Source: Callipepla californica brunnescens (taxonomy: Eukaryota > Chordata > Aves > Galliformes > Odontophoridae). From it: a stretch of 64,000 bases of DNA. The notes under the pieces are model-generated. The model was not told the DNA's origin and did no database searches. It worked only from the letters and a program-made list of their open reading frames with translations. Where the stretch lies: NCBI GenBank assembly GCA_023055505.1, contig JALIRH010000006.1, forward strand, positions 26,447,105 through 26,511,104, written 5' to 3'. Every line of letters begins with the position of its first letter. The stretch's first letter is position 1. Of the stretch, positions 1 through 13,700 are shown in pieces. The position numbers and the translations under genes are program-made.

Positions 1-3000
1 CAGAAAATCTATCTTTCGTTCAGCAATTTCAGCAATTCTGGGGACTTGGAAACTTATCTTGAATATTTTTTTTTTAATTTGTTTGCGTGTGGTGATGTAG
101 CCATGAGGAATCTCTGAAATTCTAACTTGTAAATTAAGGTAAGAAATTTTTTTTTTTTTTTACTTACAGAGCTCATCTAGATTCTTATACTGTCTTTCTT
201 TAATGTGTAGACCTGAGCCATTTTAAATAGCATTCTCATTAAATAATATGGTTGCCATTTACTCAGAACTGCCACAGAGCAATAGTACTTAAGATGTCAT
301 AAGTCTTGCCAGATTTTATCCACATGGCAGGACTCTGTCTCATTGACTTCATTTGTTTTAATAGAATCATTTTGTTTAGAAATAACTGCACAGAGACTGT
401 TTGCCTCTGCCAGAGTGTGAACTGCATATAGAGAACTGTAGGCAAGCGCTCTTCATGTTATACCCAAATGATCAGACTGAATGCAAGTAGGCTCTGCTCC
501 TGGAAACCTGCAGTTTCAGTGAGACACGGTGAAGCTTTACAAAAAATCACAGTTGTGGTTCTACATTCATTACAGTCCCAATCTGTGCCATTTTGGATCT
601 GCCAACCACGCAGCCTGGATCAAATCCAGCCTCATAGTTACATTTCTGAGGAATTAGTCAGAGCATACAATATGGATTGGATATTTTTTTTTGTTTTTTT
701 TTGCCTGTTTTACTTTTTTATGCCAACTTCTTGTTAGCTACAGGAAGACAAACTGAACTAGTGTAACTAACAATGACATAATTGTGGTTACATAAATTTG
801 GCCTGTCGGACTTTGCTCCCTCAATTTCTTGGGGAGAACTTTGGATTTCAGCTGACTGGATATACACTGATTCATCTCTCAAACTTATGTGATTTTGATG
901 TTTTTTCTCTCTGTACTAAGGGCCTGAAAATTTTACCTGATCTCTCAAAAAACTCTCACCTAAGCTGTTATCCTGTAAAGATGTACATTTCTAATGGCAA
1001 GTCATTGGATAGATCCAGTGATTTCTCTTATGCTAATTAACTGGAGTCTTTACCAGCACACATACACACAAATTGTCAAAGCAGACTGGAGAAGGCTGAT
1101 AATACCCACTCTGGGAGATAGCAGCTGGATTTGCCAGAGCACCTGAACCTCTTCTTCACTTCCAAAAAGGGCCTTGAGTCTTTCACTTGAATGTAAATAT
1201 TTCTACTGGGGCTTAGGCTCTGCTCTGGATGTTGCGGAACATTGGGATATTCTTGGAGTATACTGGAATATATTAGAACACAATGCTTGTGATCTGTCCT
1301 TATTTTTAGAAGTGTCCTCATCAGTGAAAAATTAACCAGGACTAAAACTCTGAACATGATCATCTCCAAGTTGTGAGGTATTCATGAAAATGTCAGTCTC
1401 AGAAGCCAAATAGATGTGAGCAGACTTGCACATGCTCCTTCCCTAGCTCCTTATAAATAATACAGGCTCCCACTTCCACTTGCAGAAGTGTTCCAGAGCT
1501 CCAGACTTTCCTGTTCTGCCAGTCATCAGTTGAAATCTACTGAAAGCTTTCTTCTCATTCATTTGTTCATTCATTCATTCATTCATTTATTCGTTCACTC
1601 ATTCATACACAGCAGAATCTAAAATATTAACTGTTACCTGCTTTCAAATTGCTCTTTTCTCAGAAAATCTTATAAGGTTCTGGGTGTTTAACAGGGCTTG
1701 TTGCACTTCTGCATTGTTCCGGAGGAGAAACAGGTCTTCTGCTGGAGAAAGTGGAAGAAGCATGTGGTCAGCAAGAAGGCAACATACATCAGCAGTGTGA
1801 AGTCTCCCCACAACACATGTTCCTGTTCCATACCTCCATACCTCAATATGTGCTTCATTCCGTCTCTATTGCCTCTGTGCCTTCTCAACCACAAGTCAGA
1901 AAAATGCAAGGAAAAATAAATGTGGTGATCTTTTGATGTCATTTATTTACTGCTTACATAAAAAATCCTCCACTGTATGGCAAGGAATAGCAGATTTGCA
2001 ATTAATAGATGGAGAATCGTTTGGAGTCACTAACCCTTTGAAAAATGATTAGTCTGAAAAGTGTCTTCTTTTTCATATTTCATTCATCTGACTTATTTTT
2101 TTTAACATACTAGCTGTAATCATTTCAAATCATAGAGGAATAACCTGTATAAAATCTTTTAAAGAGACATTGCTGTTTTTTTATTGGGAAAAACTTTAAT
2201 AAAGTCCAGATTAATTCAAATTTCTCTGACTTCCTTGCTAAATAAACTACCAAAGCCCATGCAAGCCCCCATTAATTACTTTTTTTTTTTTTTCCATGAG
2301 ATCTCATGATCTTGTACTTTCTGAAGGATTTTTTACTGAAGCCAATTGTTACATGAGCTTATCAGATTTAACTGGTAAATGCCTGTTCTATTTATTAATT
2401 TGTATTTACTTTCTGCTCTACCTTCATTTCAAGCAATTTTTGGAGGCCTTAAGCTCACTTTTATATGCTGTGTTCAGCCAGATTAAGATGAAAAATGCTC
2501 TATTTCCAAATTTGTATGTCCTTCAAAAGTGAGGTCACATCATGATCTCAGAAGTTCCCCATTTTACAATTAGCAGCATAATCCTCAGACACAGTTAGAT
2601 ACAAGGAGTTATGACACTTTGCACCAGCTCAGCATTTATCTCCATTTGTTATTTATAGGTTGTTTTAAAGAGTTTATTGTGCTTAAGTTGGATATTTCCT
2701 GGAAACTTACAAAGGTTGCATTTATAATCTGATGAGGTATTATTAATGGATACTCTCCCTAAGACAGTGATTCGCTAGTAGAGTTCAGAATTTGGTCTCT
2801 TAAGGTACAGGCAGGCAGCAATCAATGAATTTGTGAAAGCACAGAATCAGAACTCAAAGGACTGAAGAAAAACCTCCCAAGAAATATTGTTGATTGCCTG
2901 GCTACTGGTGAACTGAGGTTTTGAAATGGTATGGGCTTACTTGGGAAAAACAAATGCATTTATTTCTAGTCTCGATTGCTTGTAAAGTAGAAGTATCACA

Positions 3001-3312
3001 GCTATTTTTTTCTTCATGAAATGATTTGATTCTGTTGACACAAAGCATGTACATTTCTGGAGAAAAAGTTATAAAATATTCTGACATATTTTAATATAAA
3101 CAGGAACGTTTTCGGTGATTGCTTGGATCTAAAATGTTTTTCCACTTGACATTTGTTTATACTTCCTAGGAAAGAAACTCTATTTATGGATAACTGAATA
3201 ACACAAATAAACATCAGAGAGAACTGAAAAATCAGCTTTGATTATGCATGAAAATCTACAATGTCATTGTGTACTCTTGTGCCGTATTCTGATTGCCTGT
3301 TTATTTTTACAG
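1..3312 (+). other. HDAC9: HDAC9 last intron (3' part)
   Basis: No coding exon is recognisable here. The stretch is AT-rich with poly-T runs and only short chance open frames. It ends in a pyrimidine-rich tract and an AG (3311-3312) directly before the terminal HDAC9 exon, so it is inferred to be the last intron. I looked for the class IIa HDAC segment that normally precedes the C-terminal tail and did not find it, so the previous exon should lie left of the window. Introns of mammalian HDAC9 are known to hold TWIST1 enhancers; none can be assigned here by eye. Confidence 0.7.
1553..1606. repeat. (ATTC)n microsatellite, imperfect
   Basis: About 13 tandem ATTC units with a few substitutions (TTTG, TTTA, TTCG, TTCA variants). 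It is a simple-sequence repeat inside the inferred HDAC9 intron, with no sign of function. Confidence 0.9.
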
Positions 3313-3352
3313 AGCTGCTGGCGAGCCCATGGAAGAAGAGCCAGCCTTGTGA
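3313..3352 (+). CDS. HDAC9: HDAC9 terminal coding exon (last 12 codons)
   Basis: A 40-nt exon follows a good splice acceptor (TTATTTTTACAG, ending at 3312). Its first base completes a split codon. It then encodes AAGEPMEEEPAL and a TGA stop at 3350-3352. GEPMEEEPAL is the characteristic C-terminal tail of class IIa histone deacetylases (the HDAC4/5/7/9 family). HDAC4 shares this tail, so the choice of HDAC9 rests on neighbours: TWIST1 and FERD3L follow in the same order and orientation as beside human HDAC9. The sequence just after the stop also resembles the HDAC9 3' UTR as I recall it. HDAC9 is a signal-responsive MEF2 corepressor that shuttles between nucleus and cytoplasm; its catalytic domain lies upstream of the window. 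The exon is too short for an ORF scan to detect. Confidence 0.88.
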
Positions 3353-5195
3353 AGTGCCAAGTCCTCCCTGATATTTCCTGTGGGTGACATCATTGTGTAT
3401 CCCCCCAAAGCACCCTCAGACGTGTCTTGTCTGCTGCTTGGGTGGCACGGATCAGATGGAACATAAACACTGGGCACAAAGTTCTGAATAGCAGCTTCAC
3501 TTGTTCTTTGGATGGACTTGAAAGGGCCCTAAAGATTCCTTAAATGTAACCGCTACAATTGTAGAGTTACAGTAAAACAGGCTTGGGAGAAAGAGCCCGG
3601 AGCATGCTTTTTATATGCTGTTCGACCCGCTCACCACCATCAATTGTGAAATAGAGTATTACAAAATTCTACACGATAGATTATAGATATGAGTTACAAC
3701 AGCCAGCGAAATACTCGGTAAACTCCATGAATCACTTTCTGACACTTTTTACTGGGTAATTTTTTTCATACTGTGTTAAACTGTTAATAGAATTTGTTTT
3801 CTTTGCTCCATGTGATGAAAAAAAAAAAAAAAAACAACAACACCGTTATTTTACATGCCGTTTTTTAACCCCCTCTAATGAGTTCTTAGCAGAACGAGTG
3901 AAAGGTGTGTAAACTGAGATGAGGGATTTTAGCTAAAGGGAAAGCACTTCTTATTGTACTATAAATCCCCCAAAGTGCTGTGCTTGGTGGTGCTTGATTT
4001 TATTTTCCCTTTTCCTAGCCATCTCTCCCCGTTTCATGTAACCTTTTCTATCATAAAAAGACATTCACGATTCCTTACAATGAGTGATCTTCAGTCTTTA
4101 AAAGAGCGCTGTACCCGCCATAGCTGACAGTAGCTCTCACCATATGTGCAGCAGAGATCAAGTAGTCTCTGAAAAATAGATGGTTTTCCAAATGTGTTTT
4201 CAGTTTGTTCTGAAATGTTTCTGTATCCTGGCTCTAAGAGCAGCAATCTGAAGCAACTTCATGCAGCTCATTTGAAGCTCAGGTGTTTCTTTGGAGTTTG
4301 TTGGGAATGTTTTTTACAGGTTGTCATGTGAATACAAACTGATTCTTTTATGTAGTCCTGCACTGAGAGAGCTGACATTGCTTAAGGAGTTTCAAAGGGT
4401 TTCAGCTTCATTTTAGATTCCCAAAATGCAGCAAGATTTCCCTGCGATGTGACATTAGCTATTTAATTCTGTGTTTGCAAACGTAACATAGAGTCGTGCC
4501 TTTAGCTGATAATGAACGCTTAAACTGTTACACGTGTTGCCTTACTGTTAGAGAAAGAGATAGGGCATGTACATTAGTTGACTTCAAATGAACAAAACTG
4601 TGCTACAGCGACTTTTATTTTGTTTACAATTTTCTCACCTAATGAACCTTGGGAGATAGCTTGAAGTATTTTGCTTGCAGTATGTGACAGCTCACTTGGC
4701 TTTTAAAAGCAAATGATGTTCATTTTTATACACTTTCCAAACTCAAAGGATATATTAAAGCCATAAGTGAAGACTGTCATGCTTTTTATTCTGAAATCTG
4801 AAAGAAACCTTAATTAAAACAAGATTTTGGTGAAGGCCATGATATGAAAGATATGGAACAATATGGTTTCACTTACAGTCAGACACAAACCTGTAAATCA
4901 AAGATGAAAGATTTCATTCAAATAGAATTATATAATTCTCTTTTGTTATGCAGTCGAACTATATCTTTCATGCATTTGGGTTTGTTTACGATTAGCATTT
5001 TAATTTTAAAGACTTTTATTACTTATACAAAAGCTCTCTGCTACAAGTTAGAAATCTGAGGCATGCTTTGAAAAGGGAAATCTGAAAAAGGAATGTCATT
5101 TCCTATAATGCGAAGTAAACTTTTATTCCAAAAGGCTTACTCTAAAATGGATATATGCCCCTAAGAAAGTTAAATAAAATTCTACCCTTCATTTA
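3353..5195 (+). other. HDAC9: HDAC9 3' UTR (3' end uncertain)
   Basis: The sequence continues without a splice donor after the HDAC9 stop. The first ~250 nt look non-random and match the human HDAC9 3' UTR as I remember it. Complex, repeat-poor sequence continues to about 5.2 kb. The listed end is set by a canonical AATAAA at 5173-5178. ATTAAA hexamers near 4752 and 4814 could be earlier ends, and AATAAA motifs near 5811 and at 9681-9686 could be later ones. The start is well supported; the end is a guess. Confidence 0.55.
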
Positions 5196-5844
5196 CAAGC
5201 CAAAATCTTGCTCGTTTTAGTAATGCAGAGGGTCCTTGCAGGCTAAATTAACTCCTGGTGCAAGCCACCTTGCCTGACTTTGGGCTTCCGAAGGGACTGT
5301 TCTCATGACTAGAGCAATCAGGGTTCGCCCTGTATTTTTAGCAGACTTGTGATGGCAATCTTACTTGCCACTTACTGCAATTTTCTTGTGGTCTTCAAAG
5401 AAGTTTCCCTTCAAGGAAACCAAGGGCCAAGCTGATGAGTTGGGCAATTTGTAAAGCTTTTCACATTTTGAAATAACATCTGCAAAATTTTAATTGAATG
5501 CACTGTAAGATCAGTTTAGAATTAACCCCACAAATTCAAAATCTCTGAGTCCTCAACTTGCATGAAAAGGAATATGAATTGCAGTTTGAAATGTGATTCA
5601 CAAACTTTACCAATTAAAGTCTATATTCTGGAGTGGAAATCAGATAAAGCTGTCCTTTGTAGCTGGAGAAGCTTTTAAAATGCCAGAGTAATTTGAATTA
5701 AACCACATTATAAACTCACACTTATGCATTTATACAGGCATACTCCTTGACAGACAACTAGACATGCTATTGGCTGAAGTCAGGATCATTTGGATAAGCA
5801 AATGTGCAAATAAACTGCACACAGATTGTGTCCAGAACTCTGTT

Positions 5845-5903
5845 CTCACTGAAGCCAATAACAAAATCCTCTTTGATTTCAGTGGGAGATGAATCAGGAC
5901 CTG
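5845..5903 (+). repeat. Palindromic dispersed repeat, copy 1
   Basis: The core reads like CACTGAAGCCAATAAC, then a short spacer, then TTTGATTTCAGTGGGAG and a TCAGGACC end. It has the same layout as the clearer copy at 18.68 kb: a GAAGTCAATGG-like arm, a spacer, and its inverse. I recognise this pattern as a common old repeat of turtle, crocodile and bird genomes but cannot name the family. Confidence 0.5.
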
Positions 5904-5945
5904 TGGGGGTTTCTGTGTGTGAGAGTATGTGTGTTCTTTTGGTGG

Positions 5946-5971
5946 ATATATATATATATATATATATATAT
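5946..5971. repeat. (TA)n microsatellite
   Basis: About 13 perfect TA units, followed by a T-rich stretch. Confidence 0.95.
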
Positions 5972-8900
5972 TTTATTTTTTTTTTCGAGAACACCATTAC
6001 TTTTTGATTATGTCATTACAAGGCACCGTGCAGCCCTCTGGGAAATGATCTAGGCTTATGGTGAATATCAACACTTCCTTCCAAGCAGACCTGGGCTTTC
6101 CGAGAGGGCAGTTTCACTTGCTGCTGTTTTCTTCTCACAGTAGTTTTTATTACCATCAATAGTTCCCTGTGGATTACGGTTGTAATATCTTGCAGTACTT
6201 TTTGTCTCATTTCCAGGGAAATATTTGCATGGACACTCTTAAAAATGCCCAGTTTTAGCTGGATTCAACAACAGATTTCATGGATTTCAAAAAGGGGTAC
6301 AAATTGCATGTTTCTCTGCTTCTAATATCCAAATCCAGAGGCTTAAGAGCAATTTCTGAAGAAATGTCACAGTCTCGTGTCTGCCACAGACCTCTGCTAA
6401 GGTGAAAGAGATTGACATTTTTGAAAAGTAAACTCCAGATATTTCTAGCTGGCCGCCAAAATGTCAACATCTTAGTTTAGACTGCTTCTAAAAAATGAGC
6501 TGGTGACGTAAATAACGATTCCTGTGTCCAGTGAGGAGAAGAAGCTGAAGAGATGGCAAAGAGCCCTCAGAGCAAGGTGACCCTCTGGTGTTGCTGATGG
6601 TATGGGGACTGCAGGGTGTCCCACATCAAAACCTTGCCTTGCAGTATGAGAGTTCAAGGGCTGTATTCCACCTTTGGATCAAGATTTTCCTAAGCCAGCA
6701 ATGTGCTGAGTCAGAAATGCTCAGCAGCAAGTATCACTGATGTGCTGATCCAGTCTGTTTTCTTCCTTTTGTGTTAGAGACCATGTATTGAGCTAATTGG
6801 GGTTTTAGACTTCTTGTATATTGTTAGGGTCTTAAATTCATGTTAGAATCTGAAAACTAAAAGATTATACAACTCAGGATATGTAGGAAAAAATTATATA
6901 TTCAGCTGAATGTTTTTTACCTGGGCTGTAAATTTCAGAAGAAGTGCAGAGGCTGTATCTTGCTCTTCAGTTTTTGGACTTGGTGTATAGAAGCTTTTGT
7001 GCACTCATTGGGCTTAAACATAATCTGCAGCAATTAGCTATTTCATTATATTATCTTTCTTCCAGCAAAATTCCTAGCAAGCAATCAAAGTTCAGAGAAA
7101 TGTTTCCAGAGTAAAGATTTGTCTCTTTCTTAGTTATGTTCCTTCTTAATTTTACTTTCAGGCAAGTGAATTTGAGGAAAACATAATTATTAAATGATCT
7201 TAAATAAACATCATAACTTAAAAAGAAAACATAAACAGCTGTTAATGAACAAAGTTGACTAATTTTTTTACATTGCAGAAAGTCAATAACAAGCTGAGAT
7301 GTAAGAAAGTGGCAAAAAGAGCCCCCTATTCAGTATGTGGCGTTTAATTTGGTTTCACATCTAAATTAAGTCTCCCTGAAAAGCTGAGATTCAAAACCAG
7401 AGATGAAATATTAGAAAGGTTTTGCTGCAGCCAACGCCAGAGGTCCTGTAGAGAACAAGAATGTAGAGACTGCCTAATTTGTGTAGACAGACAGCAGGAC
7501 ACTTTCGGGGCAGTGTGTCTGGGATGAAGAATTAGAGGGAACGTTTCCAAAGGCTGTGAGACAACCAACTACTATTCACTTGCAGAGGCAAGGAGGTGCC
7601 CAGTGAGCGCTTGCCCTTTGGGAAGTGCCATGTCTCATAAACATGCCCACATGTAGGCAGACATGAACCTCCCTACAAGGACTTTGTGGTAAATAACAAC
7701 GGCCTGATCTACTGCCCTGAAGATGATGCTGTGGTTTTGCCCCTAGCAGACACTTCATAGCAGGAATCATAGAGGGTACATATATATATACACGTATTTT
7801 CTTCAGTAGTAGCCTTTCCAAAAGTGTAACAGTGCACGGTTGTTTTATTTTAAAAGGTCACAATAGAGCTTTGTGAACCATTGTACTTGTTTTTACAGAC
7901 TCCATATGGAAGTAAAACAGAATGTGTACATGGAGCAGGGGGAACCTGCTAGGAAAGAATTTCTCTTAAACCGAGCCTCTGCTACTTGCTTTTCAGCCTA
8001 AATCTGGAAGAATTTGGATTTTAAATTATAGTTTAATATTTATTTTGTCATGTCATTTGCTTCAGTTTTTTCCTGTAATTGAATTTGCCCTGGTAGCACA
8101 TGAGAAATAGAGAAAAAAAGTCCATCTTCCCTGGCAGATGCTCCTGCCTTTGGTATGGGAATGAGAATAGCTTATCTTTGTCACTTCTAGAAGCAATTAA
8201 ATGTTTCATTTTTGTGACAGATCCAAACTGGAGTGGTATTTTATGAGAACGATTTAGCTGGCTGGCTGCTGATTGTTAAAAAAAAGAAATTGTGAAACTT
8301 GCATTCCTCTGTAACCTCAAAAGGGACCCATTTTGATTTTAACAATGTAATATCTTCAACTTGATCCAAAAGGTTTTTTGTCCCATGACATCTTGTTACT
8401 AGCTCAGTTTTAGTCTCTAGCAAGTAACATACTACAGAGAGTGAAGACCAAGGAGAACATTCCAGCAACTATTAATTATAACTCCCTTATACTATATTGT
8501 ACCCTACTCTAGTGCCATGCTCTGTGCTTCCAAACATTAGAAGAGCTTAGAGCAAAGTATAAATTGTTCTGTGTAAAATAAGACACTCTTAATAGGATGT
8601 TAATTAGCACACTGTGATTTGTGCTGCAGTTTATGAGGAATACATGCTCCTGTGTGGATGGTCAAGAGGCAAATGAAGTATGAAGCTGATGGCACTGGTA
8701 GAGCACAGTGAGAGTGATTCTGTGTTAAAATCTCCACATATCATCCCCTTCCTGATGGTATGCCCAAATGGACAAAAAAATGTTTGCAGTGTCAGAGCTG
8801 TAGGATGCTCTCATACAAAGGCCACTGAGCTCCCTTCTGTTACAGGCTGTGGATAAGAGCTGGGACACAGCTCGTGAAGAAATCTTCACTTTGCACTAAA

Positions 8901-10683
8901 CCACAACCAAACCACAAAAAAGTTCAGGTACGAATCTGAACTCCATCAAACATCCCCATTTCTTATACGAAGTCCTCTTTCTACCTGAAAGAGCACTGGC
9001 ACCAGTGGATATTTACCTATGGACTTCATCAGGCTTCAGAACAGTGTAAACATCACGTCTTATGTGAACAAGTTCATACACTTGTCTCCTGTTGCTTAAT
9101 TTACTGCTATTTTATAATTCTTGATTGGCTTAATATTCTGTTAGGATACAGTAGGAAAGCATAAAGCAATACCTGGTGAAGTCATAACTGAAGTTTTCAA
9201 ACCAAACTTACTGCTGTGAGTTTTTAGAACACCGAGCTTTCCATCTGGGGATGCACGGCTGAAATGTCTATTTTTTTTTTTTTCTTTGAAAATTGATGTT
9301 GCTATCTGTTTCTATGATAAAAAACAGTCCTTTTCTCAGAGCACTAGAAGTTTATCTGTAATTTGTCTTTCCAGGCAGATGAGATTCTAAGGGATAAAGT
9401 ATCAGCAGGACCAATCCAAATGGCAAAATTTGTAAAGGTTGATATTAATATTTCTGTGAGAGTAAGAGGAACCTGTGGATTATTGTTTTTATTCCTGATA
9501 CATTTTTGTATCTGAAAGTATCCAATGAGTAATGTTAAGTAATACTGTGCTCCAAAAATCTGTTGATTATACATATATATGAGCCTTGGGTTGGTGTGAA
9601 ATAGTCCTCAACTGAGTTGTAAAAAACCCTTTTGTTTTGTGTTTTGTAAAATTCTTTGGCTATAGTCTTGTCCTAGTGTGAATAAAAGCTATTTGAAGTA
9701 GGTTTGTATGATACTCCGCTTTTTTCTTTTTTTAATCAGCTCTGAAAAGAAGTGGAGCTTTGAACATGCCACCCTGGTTGGATCATAGGAATCTGACTGT
9801 TAAATTATAGAGGGCGGAGCATGGGGAAGCTGGAGTGCATAAAAAAGGAACCACAAATGTTAATGTAAAAGTAATGTTACATAGCAGGCTAAAACCCACA
9901 CAAAGCAGAGCATTGCAGTGCTATGGCTTTAACACCAAGCTCATATTCTATAGTTCCTTTGGCTTATTGTCCTGAGGCACTGCAGAACACATAATTCTCC
10001 TCCCAGTGAAGCAATTTAAATAGTACGTGCACTGTTTCAAAAGCCATAAGGCCCCTACTTTGTGGGAGGTGGGGAGTATCGCTGCAGCAGCACTCCGGAC
10101 CATGGTATCACGCCAGCCCTGCTGCTGTAAAACTGAGAGTTGTTACATGGACTCAACAGAGCTTGTTTTAGAAAGGCACTCAACAAAAGCAGGGAGTAAG
10201 GAAAGGCTGTGTTCACTGTGAACATGCTTTGATCACTTGCACAGCATCAAAAGCAGCACAGTGGTTTAGGCTCCTGGAATCGCTCCTGTACAGGGCACGT
10301 CATGCACCCACGTTTGCACATCAAGCAGGCAGGAGGGCGGCTGGAAGTACAGGTATTGGGTTTGCACTTGCAAATCCCGACCTCCTGGCATATATCCAGG
10401 CTGGCTTCAGAGGTGGATTAAAACCAGAACAAAGCAAAACAGCATCCAATTGTTTTAGCTTCAGTTCATTCTTCAGAATAACACATCTTTCTCCTTTCTG
10501 GGGAAGAGGACCCCAACCCCAGGAAACCTCCCTGTTCTAGTCACTAAAATAAATGTTTGAAAATTTGGACTTGTGGCATGCAATTTCCTTGGTATTTTTC
10601 AAAGAAATGCCATGCCCAAAGGAGCTTAATCTATCCAGCCTATCTATCTGCTCCTCTGCTTTGATTGTTTCCTGTGATACCAT

Positions 10684-10717
10684 TGTGATAAATTGCAGAG
10701 CTCTGTGATAAATTGCA
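10684..10717. repeat. 14-bp direct repeat, 20-bp period
   Basis: The motif TGTGATAAATTGCA occurs at 10684-10697 and again, identical, at 10704-10717, separated by six bases. It is probably a small local duplication. Confidence 0.85.
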
Positions 10718-13700
10718 TTCATCATGTCTTTCTGGCTGCCACACCTGCATTTTGTACATTAAACTCTCTCTCCTGGGACTACTTCTAACATTCCAACCTT
10801 GTGAGAGGTTTCAGATGGACACCATTTCTGCTATAAAATCAACCTGCACATAAGAAACCCTGTCTTTAAGAACCAGAGTGAGTTTTTTGAAACCTTTGGG
10901 CTAACAATACTTCTAGGAATCTCTTATAGGTGGGTGGGAGTGAATTCTTGCAAATTCTTTCGCTCATGCTTTTTCACTTCTTCCCCTGGAGATCCTCCTC
11001 CCTGTGCAAAGTCTTTCTTTCCACTGGCAGTTCTAAAAGAAGTAGCAAGATTTGGGAAGCTCCTTGTTAGAAAGGCTAAACACTGTTGTAAAAGTGGGAT
11101 GGCTATGGATATTCTTTATTTCTGCCTTTTCCCTATTAAATGAGAGGAGGATTATGTCAAAATTATGGATTCTGAATGCTACTGAGATAGTACTTTTTTA
11201 ACAAAGAAGGCTTTTATTTTTCCATTTGCTACCATAGTACCCCAGGTACCATACCTCATTCATACAAGCCTCTTGGGCTCTTGGAAAATAAAGACTTTCA
11301 GGATTCTTGTTATTTCCTTCTCCAGGTTTGCCTATAAAAAGGAGCACATTCTACAGAAACCCAAAATGAAGTTCTGTACTTTATTAGAAACTGAGTAAGG
11401 GTCTGGATCCAGAATTTTTGCAAACTTGAGCTTATATACTGCTGTAACTTGTATAACTCCTTGGGTTGGGCTTCTCTACCCACTATCACTGAAAAATACC
11501 CAGCCCGTTATGGCTGCTATATTAATGGGTTATTAGAGCATTGCTAGTAAGAGCCCGAATTACTTATTTTGTGGTATAATTAGCCTACAAGCAACATCAT
11601 TTCACATGATTTACATCATTATATCATTTCAATATATTTGCCTTAGATTGTCTAATCTAAATATTATTTTGCACTAAATTTATCAAAACACATATCCACC
11701 AATCAATCAGTGAAAGCAGAAATATGCATTACAAATATTAATGTTCCTTCAACTCAATGCAGGTTCACTTTCCATATTCACAGTACCTTATTTTAGCTTT
11801 AATGAATACACAGAGTCTCAAACCACATGCAGTTCTACCAGACTCTGGACAGTAATGAAAGGTACAAACATAACTGGGTTTGTCTGTGTTAATTCATTCT
11901 GTTTTTCTCACCTTTCATTTTGCTTAAATTCTGCTCACTTTGGATGTTTTGGCTAGCACAACCAGAAAAGGTAAAACATCTTTCTCTGTTTTACAGTTAT
12001 TATTATTGTCTTTCTGGTGCAAATTTCTGGTACATCTATAGTTATTTCAGTCTTGTTCTAGTTAATATAGTCTATGAGCAAAGTTAAATTAGATGATTCC
12101 CTGTTCTAGCTACCATATGGTGGGAAAAATAGCAACCAGTTTGTAGGATACTCAAACATACTCTGTAATGGATTTCTCTTCATCTCAGCTGCCCCTAATC
12201 CTCTCTTAAAAATCATCATGCATGAATATGCATAATGTTAACCAACATGCAAATGTATATTTTCTGTCGCTAGATCTGACATAGAGCAAATTTGCTTCTG
12301 GCATCTAAGCCAGAAGGAATTAGTCCCATCTCCCTCCAAGACACTGCCTGCAGTGGGCGTTTGGGTTTGTATTGAAGTTGAGTATGTTGCTTAAAACAGC
12401 TGTAACACCATCTGTAAACATAAAATTAAAGAAGCTTTAAAAATGACTATGTGGACTGTAGTTGTACTTAACAATGCCCAGTTTAATATTTCATCAGAGT
12501 GGAATATTGCCTTGCAATGAAATGTTTGGAATTTCCAGGAATATCAGACACTGCAAAACCACTCAATTGACCTACAGTGTTGTCTTCGTTAGAGCAGGTA
12601 TCTGCAACAGGCGTACTGATCTGAAATTGTGTCAGATAACTCTTTCTGAATGCTTTGTAATGGCAGACACATCTGGGCAATCGTTTATTCATTATTTCTT
12701 CCTGAGTAGGTGTACATAACTCTTTCTTTGGCCCAGTATGGAAACAAGAGTATTAGTTGCAAGCCAGATTTCTCTAGGCACTTACGCAGATCTTATTTTT
12801 TCCTGATGTGGTTAACCATATCTCTCATTGGAAAATAAATGTTTTACTGATTGAGCTGAGAGGGTTTAGAGAGGATTGATAGTGGTTAACAAGTATTTGA
12901 CTGGATAGACATTTTTTTAGGTGAGGAAAAGATATCATTTTTTGCAGGAAAATAGACTATTTTTATTAGAACTGAGGTGTCAAAAAATGGTCTGTACTAC
13001 TGTATACCAGGTATCTCTTTCTATTCCATTTCAGTAGTAAGTAAACTTATTCTGTACAGCAAAATGGCCAAGCTGAAATACTTTATTTAGTACTTTTAAA
13101 AAACTGAATAGATTGTAGAGATCTTTTTATTTCAGTGACACTAATCACAAAATCTTGCGACCCTTATAAACTCCCTGAACTTCATCCTCACAACAGTCAC
13201 CAGAGGAGGCAAAGTTTTTCCTCTTCTCACAGATAGAATTAAAATAATTTTTTGAGCACCCATAAAGATCTTGTAGCTGACAGAGGAGTCTTCTGAGCTG
13301 CAGTCCTAACACCAGTGCCCGGGCAGGCAGTCCATGTGACTATATTTCTTCCAGATGCCTTCACACTATAAAGTAAGCGTGTGTGTACTTGTGACTTTAG
13401 ATGCTGAATCTGCCTCTCTAATTTTAGCTCATTGTTTGAGTTTGCTTGTTCTCTGGCATGTGTATTACTTACTGGAACATCGCTACAGAACAAAAACTTT
13501 ATTTATTTTTTCATGGAAGACTGTATGAGCATATAGAGGAGACGTGGGATTTTTATGAATCATATCCTGTAGTTTACTTCTGTTTTTTGTGCGTGGTTTT
13601 TTTTTTACTTGCTCTTTGTGGTAATGAGATCACAGCAGACAGTGTGTGCTAAGCTCCAATCTATTGTACCTGTCTTTGGTTCAAAAAGAATGAAGATGCA

